64,000 bases of DNA from Hydrogenophaga sp. (GCA_021154985.1 JAJNQE010000025.1:1-64000), one strand, 5' to 3'; counted from the stretch's first letter, positions 36,202 to 45,834 are shown. Notes: generated by a model from the letters alone, not told the origin. Program-made: numbers and translations.

Positions 36202-36395
36202 GTTGTGTCTCCTGCGGGTGTGGGTTGGCTGAGAGCCGAATGGTAGGCACGGCGGCCTCCGCGCGCTGTGCTGTGGATGCACTACCTGCTTGACGGAACG
36301 TGCATGACGCCCCGGGTAAACCCTCAAAACAGGTGCCCGCAGGGGCATTCGCGGCGGCCGATAATTTCCCTTCCAGACAACCGCCGGAGACCTCC

Positions 36396-37355
36396 ATGAC
36401 AGCCGCCTCCGTGATGAGCACCGACAGCGTCGAACCGATCGAGCGCGCCGCGATCTGGCGCGATTGGGTCTGGACGCACTTCGGCGGCCTGGAGTCCGAC
36501 CTGTACGGCGACACCACCTTCGATGGCCACATGAGCGCCTCCGCTGCCGGCGACGTGGTGCTCACCAAGCTCGAAGCCAACCGCCACCGGGTGCTGAAAA
36601 GCCCGCAGCTGGCGCGCGCCAACGACCGCGCCTACCTCAAGATCGTGGCGCCCTGGCAGGGCAGCGCGGCGGTGCAACAGCAAGGGCGCGAGGCCTGGGT
36701 GAAGCCCGGTGGCTGGGCGATCTACGACACCACCGGCAGCTATGAGATCGCCAACCCCGAGCGGGTGGAACACCTGATCGTGATGCTGCCCAAGGAACAG
36801 CTCACCGAGCGCGGCCTGAAGCTGGAGCCGCTGATGGCGCGCCACGTGGGTGGCGTGAGCGGCATCGCCCGCGTGGCGCTGGAGACCATGCGCAGCACCT
36901 ACCAGGAGCTGCCGCAGATGAGCGAGACGGCCGCCCGCGGCGCGGGCGAACTCATCGTGGAGCTGGTGCGCCTGTCCTTGCAGGAACTCGCCGGGCGCGA
37001 GAGCAGCGTCACACAACTCGAAGCGTTCCGCGACCGCATCCGCGAACACATCGGTCAACACCTGCGCGACCCCTCGCTCACGCTGGACCACATCGCGCAA
37101 GCACTCAACTGCAGCAAGCGCCACCTGCACAACGCCTTCAGCAACGAAAACGACACGCCCGCCCACTACATCCAGCGCCAACGCATCCAGGCCTGCATGC
37201 GCGAGCTGCGCCAGACCGGTGGCGCGCAGCGCACCATCACCGACATTGCGTTCTCCTGGGGCTTCAACAAAACGGCGCATTTCAGCCGCGTGTTTCGCGA
37301 GCACACGGGGGTGTCGCCGAGCGATTTCCGGGAAGCGGCCCAGCAACGGGCCTGA
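36396..37355 (+). CDS. AraC-family transcriptional regulator (FeaR-like)
   Basis: A 319-aa regulator: N-terminal AraC-binding-like/cupin domain (about 20-190, with RAYLKIVAPWQGSAAVQQQGREAWVKPGGWAIYDTTGSYE) and a C-terminal double HTH (about 215-315; SLTLDHIAQALNCSKRHLHNAFS and ITDIAFSWGFNKTAHFSRVFREHTGVSPSDFR). The domain type is shared with FeaR and similar regulators of aromatic or amine catabolism. The start at 36396 has GGAG 6 nt upstream. It is divergent from the binding-protein gene over 194 nt, so it probably activates the importer/dehydrogenase set. Confidence 0.87.
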   Translation: MTAASVMSTDSVEPIERAAIWRDWVWTHFGGLESDLYGDTTFDGHMSASAAGDVVLTKLEANRHRVLKSPQLARANDRAYLKIVAPWQGSAAVQQQGREAWVKPGGWAIYDTTGSYEIANPERVEHLIVMLPKEQLTERGLKLEPLMARHVGGVSGIARVALETMRSTYQELPQMSETAARGAGELIVELVRLSLQELAGRESSVTQLEAFRDRIREHIGQHLRDPSLTLDHIAQALNCSKRHLHNAFSNENDTPAHYIQRQRIQACMRELRQTGGAQRTITDIAFSWGFNKTAHFSRVFREHTGVSPSDFREAAQQRA

Positions 37356-37359
37356 GCCG

Positions 37360-38412
37360 TCAACGCAGGCTGCAGCCCAGCGCCACCTTCATCGCCATCT
37401 GCTGCAAAGCCTGCCAGGGGTCGGCAGGCCAGCCAGGCGACTTGAGGCCTTTGACGATGCCATCCACCGTGTGCGCGTCGTCCAGCCACTTCGTGAGCGT
37501 GGCCATGTTCAAGAGCGGCAAGGCCCGCTCCATGAGCTTTTCTTTCACGCCCCACACGCGGTTCTCGCGCAGCGCCATGGGCAGCGGGCGGCCGGCGTCC
37601 AGCGCGGTGCGCACGCGGTGCAGCGTGCGGATGTCTTCCGACAACGCCCAGTGCACCAGCACCGGGGCTTCGCCCTCGGCCTGCAGACCGTCGAGCATGC
37701 GCTGCACGCGCACGCTCTGCCCACCCAGCACCGCCTCGGCGAGCTTGAAGGCGTCGTAACGCGCCACATTGAGCACCGCCGACTCCACCTGCTCCAGCGA
37801 CAGCTCGCCCGCCGGGTGCAGCAGCGCGAGCTTCTGGATCTCCTGGTGCGCGGCGAGCAGGTTGCCCTCCACGCGGTCGGCAAAAAACTGCAGTGTGCGC
37901 TGGCCCTCTTCGCCCGCCACCACGCGCTGGCCCTGCTGCTGCAGGCGCTGTGCGATCCACTGCGGCAAGGCCTTGCGGTCCACCGCTTCCACGCGCACCA
38001 CCGCGCCAAAACTGTCGAGCGCGGCGAACCACGCGCCCTTCTGCGTGGCCATGTCCAGCCGGGGCAGGATCACCACCGTGACCGTGCTGTCGTTGCCTTC
38101 GGCCTGCTGAGCGATCTGCTGCAGCGCCTGCGAGCCGTCCTTGCCGGGTTTGCCCGACGGGATGCGGATCTCGATGAGCTGCTTGTCGGAAAACAAACTC
38201 ATGGAGCCGCCGCTGGCCAGCACCTCGCCCCAGTCGAAGTGCGCACCGGCCACGGTGTGCACGGTTCGTTCGGCACAGCCCTGCGCGCGCGCTGCAGCCC
38301 GGATCGCGTCCGCCGCCTCCTGGATCAGCAGCGGCTCGTCACCGTGCAGCGTGTAGAGGCTTTTCAGCCCACGCTGCAGCTGGGCGGCAAGCTGGTTGGC
38401 GGCGATCTGCAT
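37360..38412 (-). CDS. holA: DNA polymerase III delta subunit
   Basis: Clamp-loader subunit that opens the beta clamp, 350 aa, cytoplasmic. N-terminal AAA+-like part (LYTLHGDEPLLIQEAADAIR; LFSDKQLIEIRIPSGKPG), then the HolA helical domains (NLLAAHQEIQKLALL; ALSEDIRTLHRV). It overlaps nothing but is 7 nt from lptE; the leuS-lptE-holA order is conserved in proteobacteria. It converges on the AraC gene with only 4 nt between. Confidence 0.93.
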   Translation of the reverse strand: MQIAANQLAAQLQRGLKSLYTLHGDEPLLIQEAADAIRAAARAQGCAERTVHTVAGAHFDWGEVLASGGSMSLFSDKQLIEIRIPSGKPGKDGSQALQQIAQQAEGNDSTVTVVILPRLDMATQKGAWFAALDSFGAVVRVEAVDRKALPQWIAQRLQQQGQRVVAGEEGQRTLQFFADRVEGNLLAAHQEIQKLALLHPAGELSLEQVESAVLNVARYDAFKLAEAVLGGQSVRVQRMLDGLQAEGEAPVLVHWALSEDIRTLHRVRTALDAGRPLPMALRENRVWGVKEKLMERALPLLNMATLTKWLDDAHTVDGIVKGLKSPGWPADPWQALQQMAMKVALGCSLR

Positions 38413-38419
38413 GACCCGA

Positions 38420-38962
38420 TCAGAGCGTCTTGACCGCCGCCAGACGCCGCACCACCTGCTGCACGATGTCGCCTCGCATGTCGCGGTACAGCAGCTGCTC
38501 TTCGGCGTCCTTGGCCAGCACCTGGGTTTCGTTGAAGCTGATGTCGCGCTCCAGCAGCAGCTCCACGTCGTCGATCAGGATCTTGTCGGCCGGCGTGCGC
38601 AGGCGGAACACGAAGCGGGTGCGCAACTGCAGTTCGCGCACCTGGCCCGCCGCCGTCTGCCCCACCACCACGCGCTCGCGCTGGTCGGTGAGCACGGTGA
38701 GGATGGCCTGTGCCGCCTGGGCATTGGGGCCGGTGGCGGGGGTGCTGGAGGTCAGCACCCGGATGCCGTTGGCCTGCAGCGCATCGCGCAGTTCGCGGCT
38801 CACCTGTGTGCCCTCCATGCCCTGCAGGCGCAGCGTGTCAAACGCAAAGGTGGGCGCCTTGCGCAGCGCAAAGCCGCAGCCCGAGAGACCGAGCGCGGTC
38901 ACGCCCAAGGCGAGTTGCAGCCAGGCGCGGCGGTGTGGACTCGGAATGCGTTGGTTCTTCAT
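38420..38962 (-). CDS. lptE: LPS-assembly lipoprotein LptE
   Basis: Outer-membrane lipoprotein forming the plug of the LptD translocon, 180 aa. Signal with lipobox LGLSGCGFAL (Cys29), then a conserved LptE domain (FDTLRLQGMEGTQVSRELRDAL; DDVELLLERDISFNETQVLAKDAEEQLLYRDMR with the typical conserved end). It lies between leuS and holA, its usual place. Confidence 0.93.
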   Translation of the reverse strand: MKNQRIPSPHRRAWLQLALGVTALGLSGCGFALRKAPTFAFDTLRLQGMEGTQVSRELRDALQANGIRVLTSSTPATGPNAQAAQAILTVLTDQRERVVVGQTAAGQVRELQLRTRFVFRLRTPADKILIDDVELLLERDISFNETQVLAKDAEEQLLYRDMRGDIVQQVVRRLAAVKTL

Positions 38963-38972
38963 GCAGAGGCTT

Positions 38973-41654
38973 TCAGATCACCACGTTGACCAGGCGGCCG
39001 GGCACGACCACCACTTTTTTCGGCGCAGCGCCGGCGGCCTGTTTGATGAAGGCTTCACTGGCCAACGCCGCCGCCTCGATGGTGGCCTTGTCGGCGTTCG
39101 CGGCCACCAGCACGCTGCCGCGCAGCTTGCCGTTGATCTGGAGCACGAGCTCGATCTCGTCGCGCTGCAGGGCAGCCTCGTCCGGCTGGGGCCAGGGCGC
39201 GTCGAGCAGTTCGCCGGGGTAGCCCAGCTCGGTCCACAGGGTGTGAGCGATGTGCGGCGTGGCGGGGTAGATGCAGCGCAGCAAGATGCCGAAGCTCTCG
39301 GCCAGCGCAGCGTTGTCGCCCGCACTGCCGTCGGGCTTGAAGTCTTCCAGGGCGTTGAGCATCTTCATCGCGCCCGACACCACGGTGTTGTATTGCATGC
39401 GCTGGTAGTCGTAGTCCACCTGCTTGAGCACGGTGTGCATCTCCAGCCGCAGCGCCTTCGCAGCTTTGGACAGCGACTGCGTCGACACGCCGGCCGCGAG
39501 CGCGCCCAGGCCGCTGGTGGCCGAGAGCTTCAGGCCGAAGGCCCAGACGCGACGCAGGAAACGGTAGCTGCCCTCCACCGCCGCGTCGTTCCACTCCAGC
39601 GTGGCCTCGGGCGGTGCGGTGAACATGGTGTACAGGCGTGCGGTGTCGGCGCCGTACTTCTCGATCAGGTCTTGCGGGTCCACACCGTTGTTCTTCGACT
39701 TCGACATGGTGCCCACGCCCTCGTAGTCGATGGGCGTGCCCACAGGCAACAGGCCGTCGCCGCTGGTGGCCGGGTTCTTGAGTTTGGCGCCCACCACCTT
39801 GCCGGTTTCATCGAGCACGTTTTCGACGTCGTGCGGCCAGAAATAGTCTTTGCCACCCTTGGCGGTGCGCCGGCTGTAGATGTGGTTGAGCACCATGCCC
39901 TGCGTGAGCAGGTGGGTGAAGGGCTCGTCCACCTTCACCAGCCCCAGGTCGCGCATCACCTTGGTCCAGAAGCGCGCGTAGAGCAGGTGCAGGATGGCGT
40001 GTTCGATGCCGCCGATGTACTGGTCCATCGGCATCCAGTACTCCGCGCCTTCAGCCACCATCTTGTCGCTGTTGGTCGGGTCGCAGTAGCGCATGAAGTA
40101 CCACGACGAGTCCACGAAGGTGTCCATGGTGTCGGTCTCGCGGCGCGCGCTCTGCCCGCACACCGGGCAGACCACGCCGGCGTGAAAGCCTTCGTGCTTG
40201 TGCAGCGGGTTGCCCGAGCCGTCGGGAATGCAGTCCTGCGGCAGCACGACCGGCAGGTCTTTCTCGGGCACGGGCACCGCGCCGTGTTCAGGGCAGTGAA
40301 TGATGGGGATCGGCGTGCCCCAGTAGCGCTGGCGGCTCACGCCCCAGTCGCGCAGACGCCAGGTGGTTTTTTTCTCGCCGAGGCCTTTGGCCGCGAGCTG
40401 AGCGGCCACGGCGTCCACGGCCACCTTGTACGGCAGGCCGTCAAAGGCGCCGGAGTTCACACAAACAGCACGCTGCTTGTCACCGTACCAATCGGCCCAG
40501 GCGTCCTGGTTGAAAGTCTCGCCCTCCACCGTCACCACCGGCTTGATCGCAATGCCGTACTTCTTCGCGAATGCGAAATCGCGCTCGTCGTGCGCCGGCA
40601 CGCCCATCACCGCGCCGTCGCCGTAACTCATCAGCACGTAATTGCCCACCCACACATCCACCTCCTCGCCGGTGATCGGATGCGTGACGGACAAGCCGGT
40701 GGCCATGCCCTTCTTCTCTTGCGTGGCCAGCTCGGCTTCGGTGGTACCGCCGGTCTTGCATTCTTCGATGAACGCGGCGAGCGCCGGGTTGGTCGATGCC
40801 GCGTGCGTGGCCAGCGGGTGCTCGGGCGCCACGGCGCAGAAGGTCACGCCCATGATGGTGTCGGCGCGCGTGGTGAACACATACATGCGACCGCCGCCAA
40901 TGGGCTCACCGCTGGCGTCCTGGATCGTGTGCGGGAAGGCAAAGCGCACGCCCTCGCTCTTGCCGATCCAGTTTTCCTGCATCAGGCGCACCTTGTCGGG
41001 CCAGCCATTGAGGGTGGCCTTGGGGTTGCCGATCTGCACGTGGTCGAGCAGTTCTTCGGCGTACGCGGTGATGTTCAGGTAGTAGCCCGGAATCTCCCGC
41101 TTCTCGACCACCGCGCCGGTGCGCCAGCCCTTGCCGTCGATCACCTGCTCGTTGGCCAGCACGGTCATGTCCACCGGGTCCCAGTTCACCACCTGGGTCT
41201 TGCGGTACGCAATGCCCTTCTCCAGCATCTTCAGGAACAGCCACTGGTTCCATTTGTAGTAGCTCGGGTCGCAGGTGGCTACTTCGCGCGACCAGTCGAT
41301 GGCCAGGCCCATGGCCTGCATCTGCTGCTTCATGTAGGCGATGTTTTCGTACGTCCACCTCGCCGGCGGCACCCCGTTTTTGATCGCTGCGTTTTCGGCC
41401 GGCAGGCCAAAGGCATCCCAGCCCATGGGCATGAGCACGTTGTGGCCGTTCATGCGCAGCTGGCGCGCCAGCATGTCGTTGATGGTGTAGTTGCGCACAT
41501 GGCCCATGTGCAGCTTGCCGCTGGGGTAGGGCAGCATGGAGCAGGCGTAGAACTTCTTCTTGCCCGCGTCTTCCGTCACGCGGTAGGCGTCGGTGGCGTT
41601 CCAGTGGGCGTGCGCGGCGCGCTCGACATCCTTGTGGGCGTATTTTTCTTGCAT
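38973..41654 (-). CDS. leuS: Leucyl-tRNA synthetase
   Basis: Class I aminoacyl-tRNA synthetase, 893 aa, charging tRNA-Leu. HIGH-type motif in YPSGKLHMGHVRNY, editing (CP1) domain in the middle (GVTFCAVAPEHPLA, MGVPAHDERDFAFAKKYGI), KMSKS-type motif MSKSKNNGVDPQ and the C-terminal anticodon-binding region. Full length for the family. It is followed by lptE with a 10-nt gap. Confidence 0.97.
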   Translation of the reverse strand: MQEKYAHKDVERAAHAHWNATDAYRVTEDAGKKKFYACSMLPYPSGKLHMGHVRNYTINDMLARQLRMNGHNVLMPMGWDAFGLPAENAAIKNGVPPARWTYENIAYMKQQMQAMGLAIDWSREVATCDPSYYKWNQWLFLKMLEKGIAYRKTQVVNWDPVDMTVLANEQVIDGKGWRTGAVVEKREIPGYYLNITAYAEELLDHVQIGNPKATLNGWPDKVRLMQENWIGKSEGVRFAFPHTIQDASGEPIGGGRMYVFTTRADTIMGVTFCAVAPEHPLATHAASTNPALAAFIEECKTGGTTEAELATQEKKGMATGLSVTHPITGEEVDVWVGNYVLMSYGDGAVMGVPAHDERDFAFAKKYGIAIKPVVTVEGETFNQDAWADWYGDKQRAVCVNSGAFDGLPYKVAVDAVAAQLAAKGLGEKKTTWRLRDWGVSRQRYWGTPIPIIHCPEHGAVPVPEKDLPVVLPQDCIPDGSGNPLHKHEGFHAGVVCPVCGQSARRETDTMDTFVDSSWYFMRYCDPTNSDKMVAEGAEYWMPMDQYIGGIEHAILHLLYARFWTKVMRDLGLVKVDEPFTHLLTQGMVLNHIYSRRTAKGGKDYFWPHDVENVLDETGKVVGAKLKNPATSGDGLLPVGTPIDYEGVGTMSKSKNNGVDPQDLIEKYGADTARLYTMFTAPPEATLEWNDAAVEGSYRFLRRVWAFGLKLSATSGLGALAAGVSTQSLSKAAKALRLEMHTVLKQVDYDYQRMQYNTVVSGAMKMLNALEDFKPDGSAGDNAALAESFGILLRCIYPATPHIAHTLWTELGYPGELLDAPWPQPDEAALQRDEIELVLQINGKLRGSVLVAANADKATIEAAALASEAFIKQAAGAAPKKVVVVPGRLVNVVI

Positions 41655-41765
41655 GAACCAGGGGCCGGACGAGCCGGTGACGGTGAGGAAAGAAGCTGCG
41701 CGCAGCGGCGCGGGAGATGCCGGATTTTAGGCCTTGGGCTGTGCGCTGCCCGTGGGCGCGGCCAT

Positions 41766-42197
41766 TCAGCGGGGTGCGGTCGACTCGGCCACAAAGCCGA
41801 TGCGCGAGAGCCCGGCCGATTGCGCCATGCCGATCAGCGCGACCACACGGCCATACGGCACGCTGGCGTCGGCGCGCAGCTGCAGTTCGGTGGCCGGGTC
41901 GCGCTGCGCGGCCTCCAGCAGGCGCTGGCGCAGCGACGCGTCGTCCACGGCCTCACCGTTCCACTGCATGCGCCCCTGACCATCGACCGACAGCGACACG
42001 GAAGGCCCGGGCTGCGCGGGCGTGGCCGCCTTCGGCAGCTCGGCCTTGGGCAGCTCCAGCGCCAGCCGGTCGGCCATGAAAGGCGCTGCAATGATGAAGA
42101 TGATCAGCAGCACCAGCATCACGTCCACCAATGGCGTGACGTTGATCTCGCTCATGGGTTTGTGGCCCACCGGTTTTTCGAGCCTGCCGAAGCTCAT
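41766..42197 (-). CDS. exbD: ExbD/TolR-family biopolymer transport protein
   Basis: A 143-aa inner-membrane protein with one helix (INVTPLVDVMLVLLIIFIIAAP, essential Asp in LVDVMLVLL) and a periplasmic domain. With ExbB it forms a proton-driven motor that energises TonB (or Tol) systems. It overlaps exbB by ATGA (42194-42197). TonB itself is not in this window. A TolR role is possible, but the absence of tolA/tolB neighbours favours ExbD. Confidence 0.88.
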   Translation of the reverse strand: MSFGRLEKPVGHKPMSEINVTPLVDVMLVLLIIFIIAAPFMADRLALELPKAELPKAATPAQPGPSVSLSVDGQGRMQWNGEAVDDASLRQRLLEAAQRDPATELQLRADASVPYGRVVALIGMAQSAGLSRIGFVAESTAPR

Positions 42198-42862
42198 GCG
42201 GTGTGCACCATGAGTTCGCGCAAGTCACGCGCAAAGCCTTCGAGGTCGGCCTCGATGCGCGCGATCTGGCGACCCAGCACGTTGTAGGCGAGCACCGCAG
42301 GAATCGCCACCACCAGCCCGGCGGCCGTCATCACCAGCGCCTCACCCACCGGGCCGGAAACCTGCTCGATGCGGAACCCGCCATCGAGCCCGATGCCGGT
42401 GAGCGCGTTGTAGATACCCCAGACCGTGCCCAGCAGCCCCACGAAAGGCGCGGTGGAGCCGACAGTGGCCAACAGCACCTGGCCGTACTGCAGGCGGTGC
42501 AGCACGCGGTGCAGGGCATCGCGCAGCACGCGGGTGAGTTGTTGTGACCGGTCGCCCGCAGCGGCCAAGGTGTGGGGCGCGGTGGCCTTCAAACCCAGGG
42601 CCGCCTGCAACAGCGGCAACACGAGTTGCTGCGCATCGAACGTGCCCAAGCGGCGTTGGGCATCGTCCAGATCGGCGGCTTGCCAGAAGGCGGCTGTGCT
42701 CAACTGCAGGTCGCGCACGGCGCGGCGCAGCAGCCAGCCTTTCCAGAGAATCACCACCCAGCTCGCCACCGACATGGCCAGCAACAGCAGCGCAACCGCG
42801 CGGCCGAGCGCATCGGCCTGCGCCAGCGTCTGCAGCAGACCCTGGCCCACGCCGTCGGTCAT
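42194..42862 (-). CDS. exbB: ExbB/TolQ/MotA-family proton channel
   Basis: A 222-aa inner-membrane protein with three helices: the first at about 18-40 (AVALLLLAMSVASWVVILWKG), the second around 130-150 (TVGSTAPFVGLLGTVWGIYNA, the family signature) and the third near 170-195 (VMTAAGLVVAIPAVLAYNVL). Pentameric partner of ExbD. It overlaps both dapB (42859-42862) and exbD, so translation is coupled along dapB-exbB-exbD. Confidence 0.9.
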   Translation of the reverse strand: MTDGVGQGLLQTLAQADALGRAVALLLLAMSVASWVVILWKGWLLRRAVRDLQLSTAAFWQAADLDDAQRRLGTFDAQQLVLPLLQAALGLKATAPHTLAAAGDRSQQLTRVLRDALHRVLHRLQYGQVLLATVGSTAPFVGLLGTVWGIYNALTGIGLDGGFRIEQVSGPVGEALVMTAAGLVVAIPAVLAYNVLGRQIARIEADLEGFARDLRELMVHTA

Positions 42863-43677
42863 TTCAGATTGAGCACGTCGAACATGTCGAACAGACCCGA
42901 AGTCTTGCCCGCCAGGAAGCGCACCGCGCGCAAGCTGCCCTGCGCGTAGGTGGCACGGCTGCTCGACTTGTGGGTGATCTCGATGCGCTCGCCGGTGCCG
43001 GCGAACAGCACGGTGTGGTCGCCCACGATATCGCCACCACGGATGGTGGCGAAACCGATGGAAGACGGATCGCGTTCGCCGGTGACGGCTTCGCGCGCGT
43101 AGACCGCGCAGTCTTTCAGGTCACGACCCAGCGCGTCGGCGATCACCTCACCCATCTTCAGCGCGGTGCCGCTGGGCGCATCCACCTTGTGGCGGTGGTG
43201 GGCCTCGATGATCTCGATGTCGTAGCCGGTGGCCATGGCCTTGGCCGCCATCTCCAGCAGCTTGAGCGTGACGTTCACGCCCACGCTCATGTTGGGCGCC
43301 ATCACGATGGCGATGGACTTCGCCGCCTCGGCGATTTCGGCCTTTTGCGCATCGCTGAAACCGGTGGTGCCGATGACCGCATTCACGCCGTGTTTCGCAC
43401 ATTCGCGCAGGTGCGCCAGCGTGCCCTCGGGGCGGGTGAAGTCGATCAGCACCTGGCTGCCGCGCAAGCCCTGGGCGAGGTCGGCGGTGATGCGAACGCC
43501 GCTGGCCTGACCGGCAAAACCCGCGGCGTCCTGGCCCAGCATGGGGCTGCCTTCGATGTCGAGCGCGCCGCTGAGCTGGCAATCGCCGCTGCTGCGCACG
43601 GCCTCCACCAGCATCTGGCCCATGCGGCCGCTGGCGCCCGCCACGCACACAAGGTGCAGATTCGCGCCGCCGCTCAT
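42859..43677 (-). CDS. dapB: 4-Hydroxy-tetrahydrodipicolinate reductase
   Basis: Lysine/diaminopimelate pathway enzyme, 272 aa, cytoplasmic. N-terminal NAD(P) site VAGASGRMGQMLVEAV, TTGFSDAQ, and the catalytic/substrate stretch DIEIIEAHHRHKVDAPSGTALKMGE. It overlaps bamE upstream (43674-43677) and exbB downstream by 4 nt each. The bamE-dapB pairing is common in Burkholderiales. Confidence 0.96.
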   Translation of the reverse strand: MSGGANLHLVCVAGASGRMGQMLVEAVRSSGDCQLSGALDIEGSPMLGQDAAGFAGQASGVRITADLAQGLRGSQVLIDFTRPEGTLAHLRECAKHGVNAVIGTTGFSDAQKAEIAEAAKSIAIVMAPNMSVGVNVTLKLLEMAAKAMATGYDIEIIEAHHRHKVDAPSGTALKMGEVIADALGRDLKDCAVYAREAVTGERDPSSIGFATIRGGDIVGDHTVLFAGTGERIEITHKSSSRATYAQGSLRAVRFLAGKTSGLFDMFDVLNLK

Positions 43678-44273
43678 CGCGCCGTCCCCGGGGTCTCCAG
43701 GGGTGGGTAGCTGGCGGCGGGGGTGGCTGCAGGCGCCGCAGGCTCCACCGGCGCGGGGGTCTTGTTGCGCTCGTCAAAAGCTTTCAGCTGGGCCTCGGTG
43801 GCCTGCAGCGGAGGCACCTTGCCAAAGCGGCGACCGGCGTCGAGCGAGGCCACGAACTCGGCTTCGCTCGGCAGCTCGTCGGCCTCGAACCTTTCGAGCA
43901 CGTTGGCCTTGAAGAACGCCGTCAGGCGGCGCTGCTGGGGCGCCTGGCCCTGGCGGCGAAAGGTGAACACGTAGTCCCAGCGATCGGCGTGGAACACACT
44001 GGTCAGCAAGGGCGAACCCAGGATGTCGCGCACCTGGTCGCGGCCCATGCCGGGCTGCAGGGCCGCGGCCTGCTCGCGCGTGACCACGTTGCCTTGCAGG
44101 ATGTCGATCTTGTACGGCGTGACGACGCTGGAGATGCCCGGCAAGCGGCTGGTGACGCTGGAACACGCCGACAGCGCAACCAGCGAGGCCACGGCACACA
44201 GCAGGGCAACCGGGCGGTAAGGTCGCTGACCACGCGGGGTCGGGGAGGCGCAATCGGGTGAGTGTTGGAGCAT
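43674..44273 (-). CDS. bamE: Outer-membrane assembly lipoprotein BamE
   Basis: Small lipoprotein of the BAM complex, 199 aa here. Signal with lipobox SLVALSACSS, then the SmpA/OmlA domain: YKIDILQGNVVTREQAAALQPGM, VRDILGSPLLTSVFHADRWDYVF. The C-terminal ~70 residues are a Pro/Ala-rich extension beyond the usual domain (longer than the ~110-aa E. coli protein). The start at 44273 is used, though no clear Shine-Dalgarno is seen. It is divergent from fur across 158 nt, as in many proteobacteria. Confidence 0.92.
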   Translation of the reverse strand: MLQHSPDCASPTPRGQRPYRPVALLCAVASLVALSACSSVTSRLPGISSVVTPYKIDILQGNVVTREQAAALQPGMGRDQVRDILGSPLLTSVFHADRWDYVFTFRRQGQAPQQRRLTAFFKANVLERFEADELPSEAEFVASLDAGRRFGKVPPLQATEAQLKAFDERNKTPAPVEPAAPAATPAASYPPLETPGTAR

Positions 44274-44431
44274 GGGATCGGACCGTGAATGGGGCGCGCG
44301 CGCTGGCGTTGCCGGGGCAAAAATGCAGCGTGCGCCAGACGCTGGCGATATGATGCTTTCATTGTAGTCTTGGGGCTTGAAGGCACCGCAAAGAGCCCAC
44401 CCGCCCCACTCCACGCGCCACGCGCACCGCC

Positions 44432-44872
44432 ATGACCAACATCGAAGAACTCAAGAACACCGGACTGAAAGCCACGCTGCCCCGGCTGAAGATCCTGGAG
44501 GTGTTCCAGAACGCCAAGCAGCGCCACATGACGGCCGAAGATGTGTTCCGTGTGCTGCTCGAAGAGCGTTCCGACATCGGCCTGGCCACGGTCTACCGCG
44601 TGCTGATGCAGTTTGAACAGGCCGGTCTGCTCACGCGCAGCAACTTCGAGTCGGGCAAGGCGGTGTACGAGCTCAACGAAGGTCAGCACCACGACCACCT
44701 GGTGTGCCTGGACTGCGGTCGCGTGGAAGAGTTCTTTGACGCCGAGATCGAAAAGCGTCAGCAGATGGTGGCCAAGACGCGGGGCTTCGTGCTGCAGGAG
44801 CACGCGCTCTCGCTCTACGCCAACTGCACCAAGACCGACTGTCCGCACAAGGGCCAGTCACACAGGGCCTGA
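44432..44872 (+). CDS. fur: Ferric uptake regulator Fur
   Basis: Iron-responsive repressor, 146 aa. N-terminal winged helix (LKATLPRLKILEVFQNAKQRHMTAEDVFRVLLEE; IGLATVYRVLMQFEQAGLL) and C-terminal dimer/metal domain with HHDHLVCLDCGRVEEF (Cys pair) and a second Cys pair in CTKTDCPH. It is divergent from bamE. No perfect 19-bp Fur box was found between them. It is the only dedicated iron regulator seen and may also control exbBD (inference). Confidence 0.97.
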   Translation: MTNIEELKNTGLKATLPRLKILEVFQNAKQRHMTAEDVFRVLLEERSDIGLATVYRVLMQFEQAGLLTRSNFESGKAVYELNEGQHHDHLVCLDCGRVEEFFDAEIEKRQQMVAKTRGFVLQEHALSLYANCTKTDCPHKGQSHRA

Positions 44873-44877
44873 GGCGC

Positions 44878-45828
44878 TCACTCCCCGCGCGACATGGCCG
44901 CGCGGTGGCGCGAAACGAATTCCTGGTAGGTGTCGATGCCGCGCAGTTGCAGGATGGTGTTGCGCACAGCGGCCTCCACCAGCACGGCGATGTTGCGCCC
45001 CGCCACCACCTGAATCACGGCCTTGCGCACCGGCACGCCGAGCACGTCCTGGTACAGCGGCTCGTGGGGCATGCGCTCGTAGTCACGCTCCAGCGTTTCC
45101 CGGCGGACCAGGTGCACGATGAGCGACAGGCGCATCTTGCGGCGCACCGCCGTCTCGCCAAAGATGGCCTTGATGTCGAGCAGGCCGATGCCGCGCACCT
45201 CGAGCAAGTTCTGCAGCAGCTCGGGACAGCGGCCCTCGATGCTGGTCTGGTTGATGCGGTACAGGTCCACCGCGTCGTCGGCCACCAGGCCATGACCACG
45301 CGAAATGAGTTCGAGCCCGAGTTCGCTTTTGCCCAGGCCCGATTCGCCGGTGATCATGACGCCCATGCCCAGGATGTCCATGAACACGCCGTGCATGGAA
45401 GCGCGATCGGCAAAATGGCGCGAGAGGTAGGCGCGCAGCACGTCGATGACAAAAGCCGCCGACTCGTGCGTGGAGAACATCGGGATTTGAGCCCGCTCGC
45501 ACATGGCGGTGAGCGCATCGGGTGCGGTCTGGCCATCGGCCACCACCAGCACCGGCGGCTCTAGCGTGACGATGCGCGCCACGCGGCGCTTGTTGTCTTC
45601 TTCGTTCGGGCTCGTGAGGTAGGCGACTTCGCGTTCGCCGAACACCTGCACCCGGTAAGGGTGAATGTAGTTGAGGTAGCCGACCAGATCGGCGCCGGAA
45701 CGGGCGGCGCGAATGGCCACCTCGTCAAACCGCCGCTCGGAAGCACCGAGGCCGGCGATCCACTGCCACTTCAGGGCATCCCGATGGTCCTCAAAGAGGA
45801 CATCGGCGCTGACGACGGTGGGTTTCAA
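44878..45828 (-). CDS. hprK: HPr kinase/phosphorylase
   Basis: Bifunctional HPr(Ser) kinase/phosphorylase, 316 aa, cytoplasmic. The opening MKPTVVSADVLFEDHRD is typical of betaproteobacteria; Walker A GESGLGKSELGLEL, then GHGLVADDAVDL, and the HprK signature ELLEVRGIGLLDIKAIFG-like segment (LLQNLLEVRGIGLLDI). The start is TTG at 45828. It lies 6 nt downstream of ptsN, so it belongs to the hpf-ptsN-hprK set of the regulatory nitrogen PTS rather than sugar import. No HPr gene is in the window. Confidence 0.94.
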   Translation of the reverse strand: MKPTVVSADVLFEDHRDALKWQWIAGLGASERRFDEVAIRAARSGADLVGYLNYIHPYRVQVFGEREVAYLTSPNEEDNKRRVARIVTLEPPVLVVADGQTAPDALTAMCERAQIPMFSTHESAAFVIDVLRAYLSRHFADRASMHGVFMDILGMGVMITGESGLGKSELGLELISRGHGLVADDAVDLYRINQTSIEGRCPELLQNLLEVRGIGLLDIKAIFGETAVRRKMRLSLIVHLVRRETLERDYERMPHEPLYQDVLGVPVRKAVIQVVAGRNIAVLVEAAVRNTILQLRGIDTYQEFVSRHRAAMSRGE

Positions 45829-45834
45829 ACTGGC

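Noticed and set aside
38430..42287. Very long antisense open frame (over 1,200 codons) opposite lptE, leuS and exbD
   Set aside because: It mirrors GC-biased codon use of conserved genes, is rich in His/Arg/Gln/Val repeats, and matches no family; leuS on the other strand is unmistakable.
44345..44370. Possible Fur box between bamE and fur
   Set aside because: Only scattered similarity to the 19-bp consensus; not enough to call.
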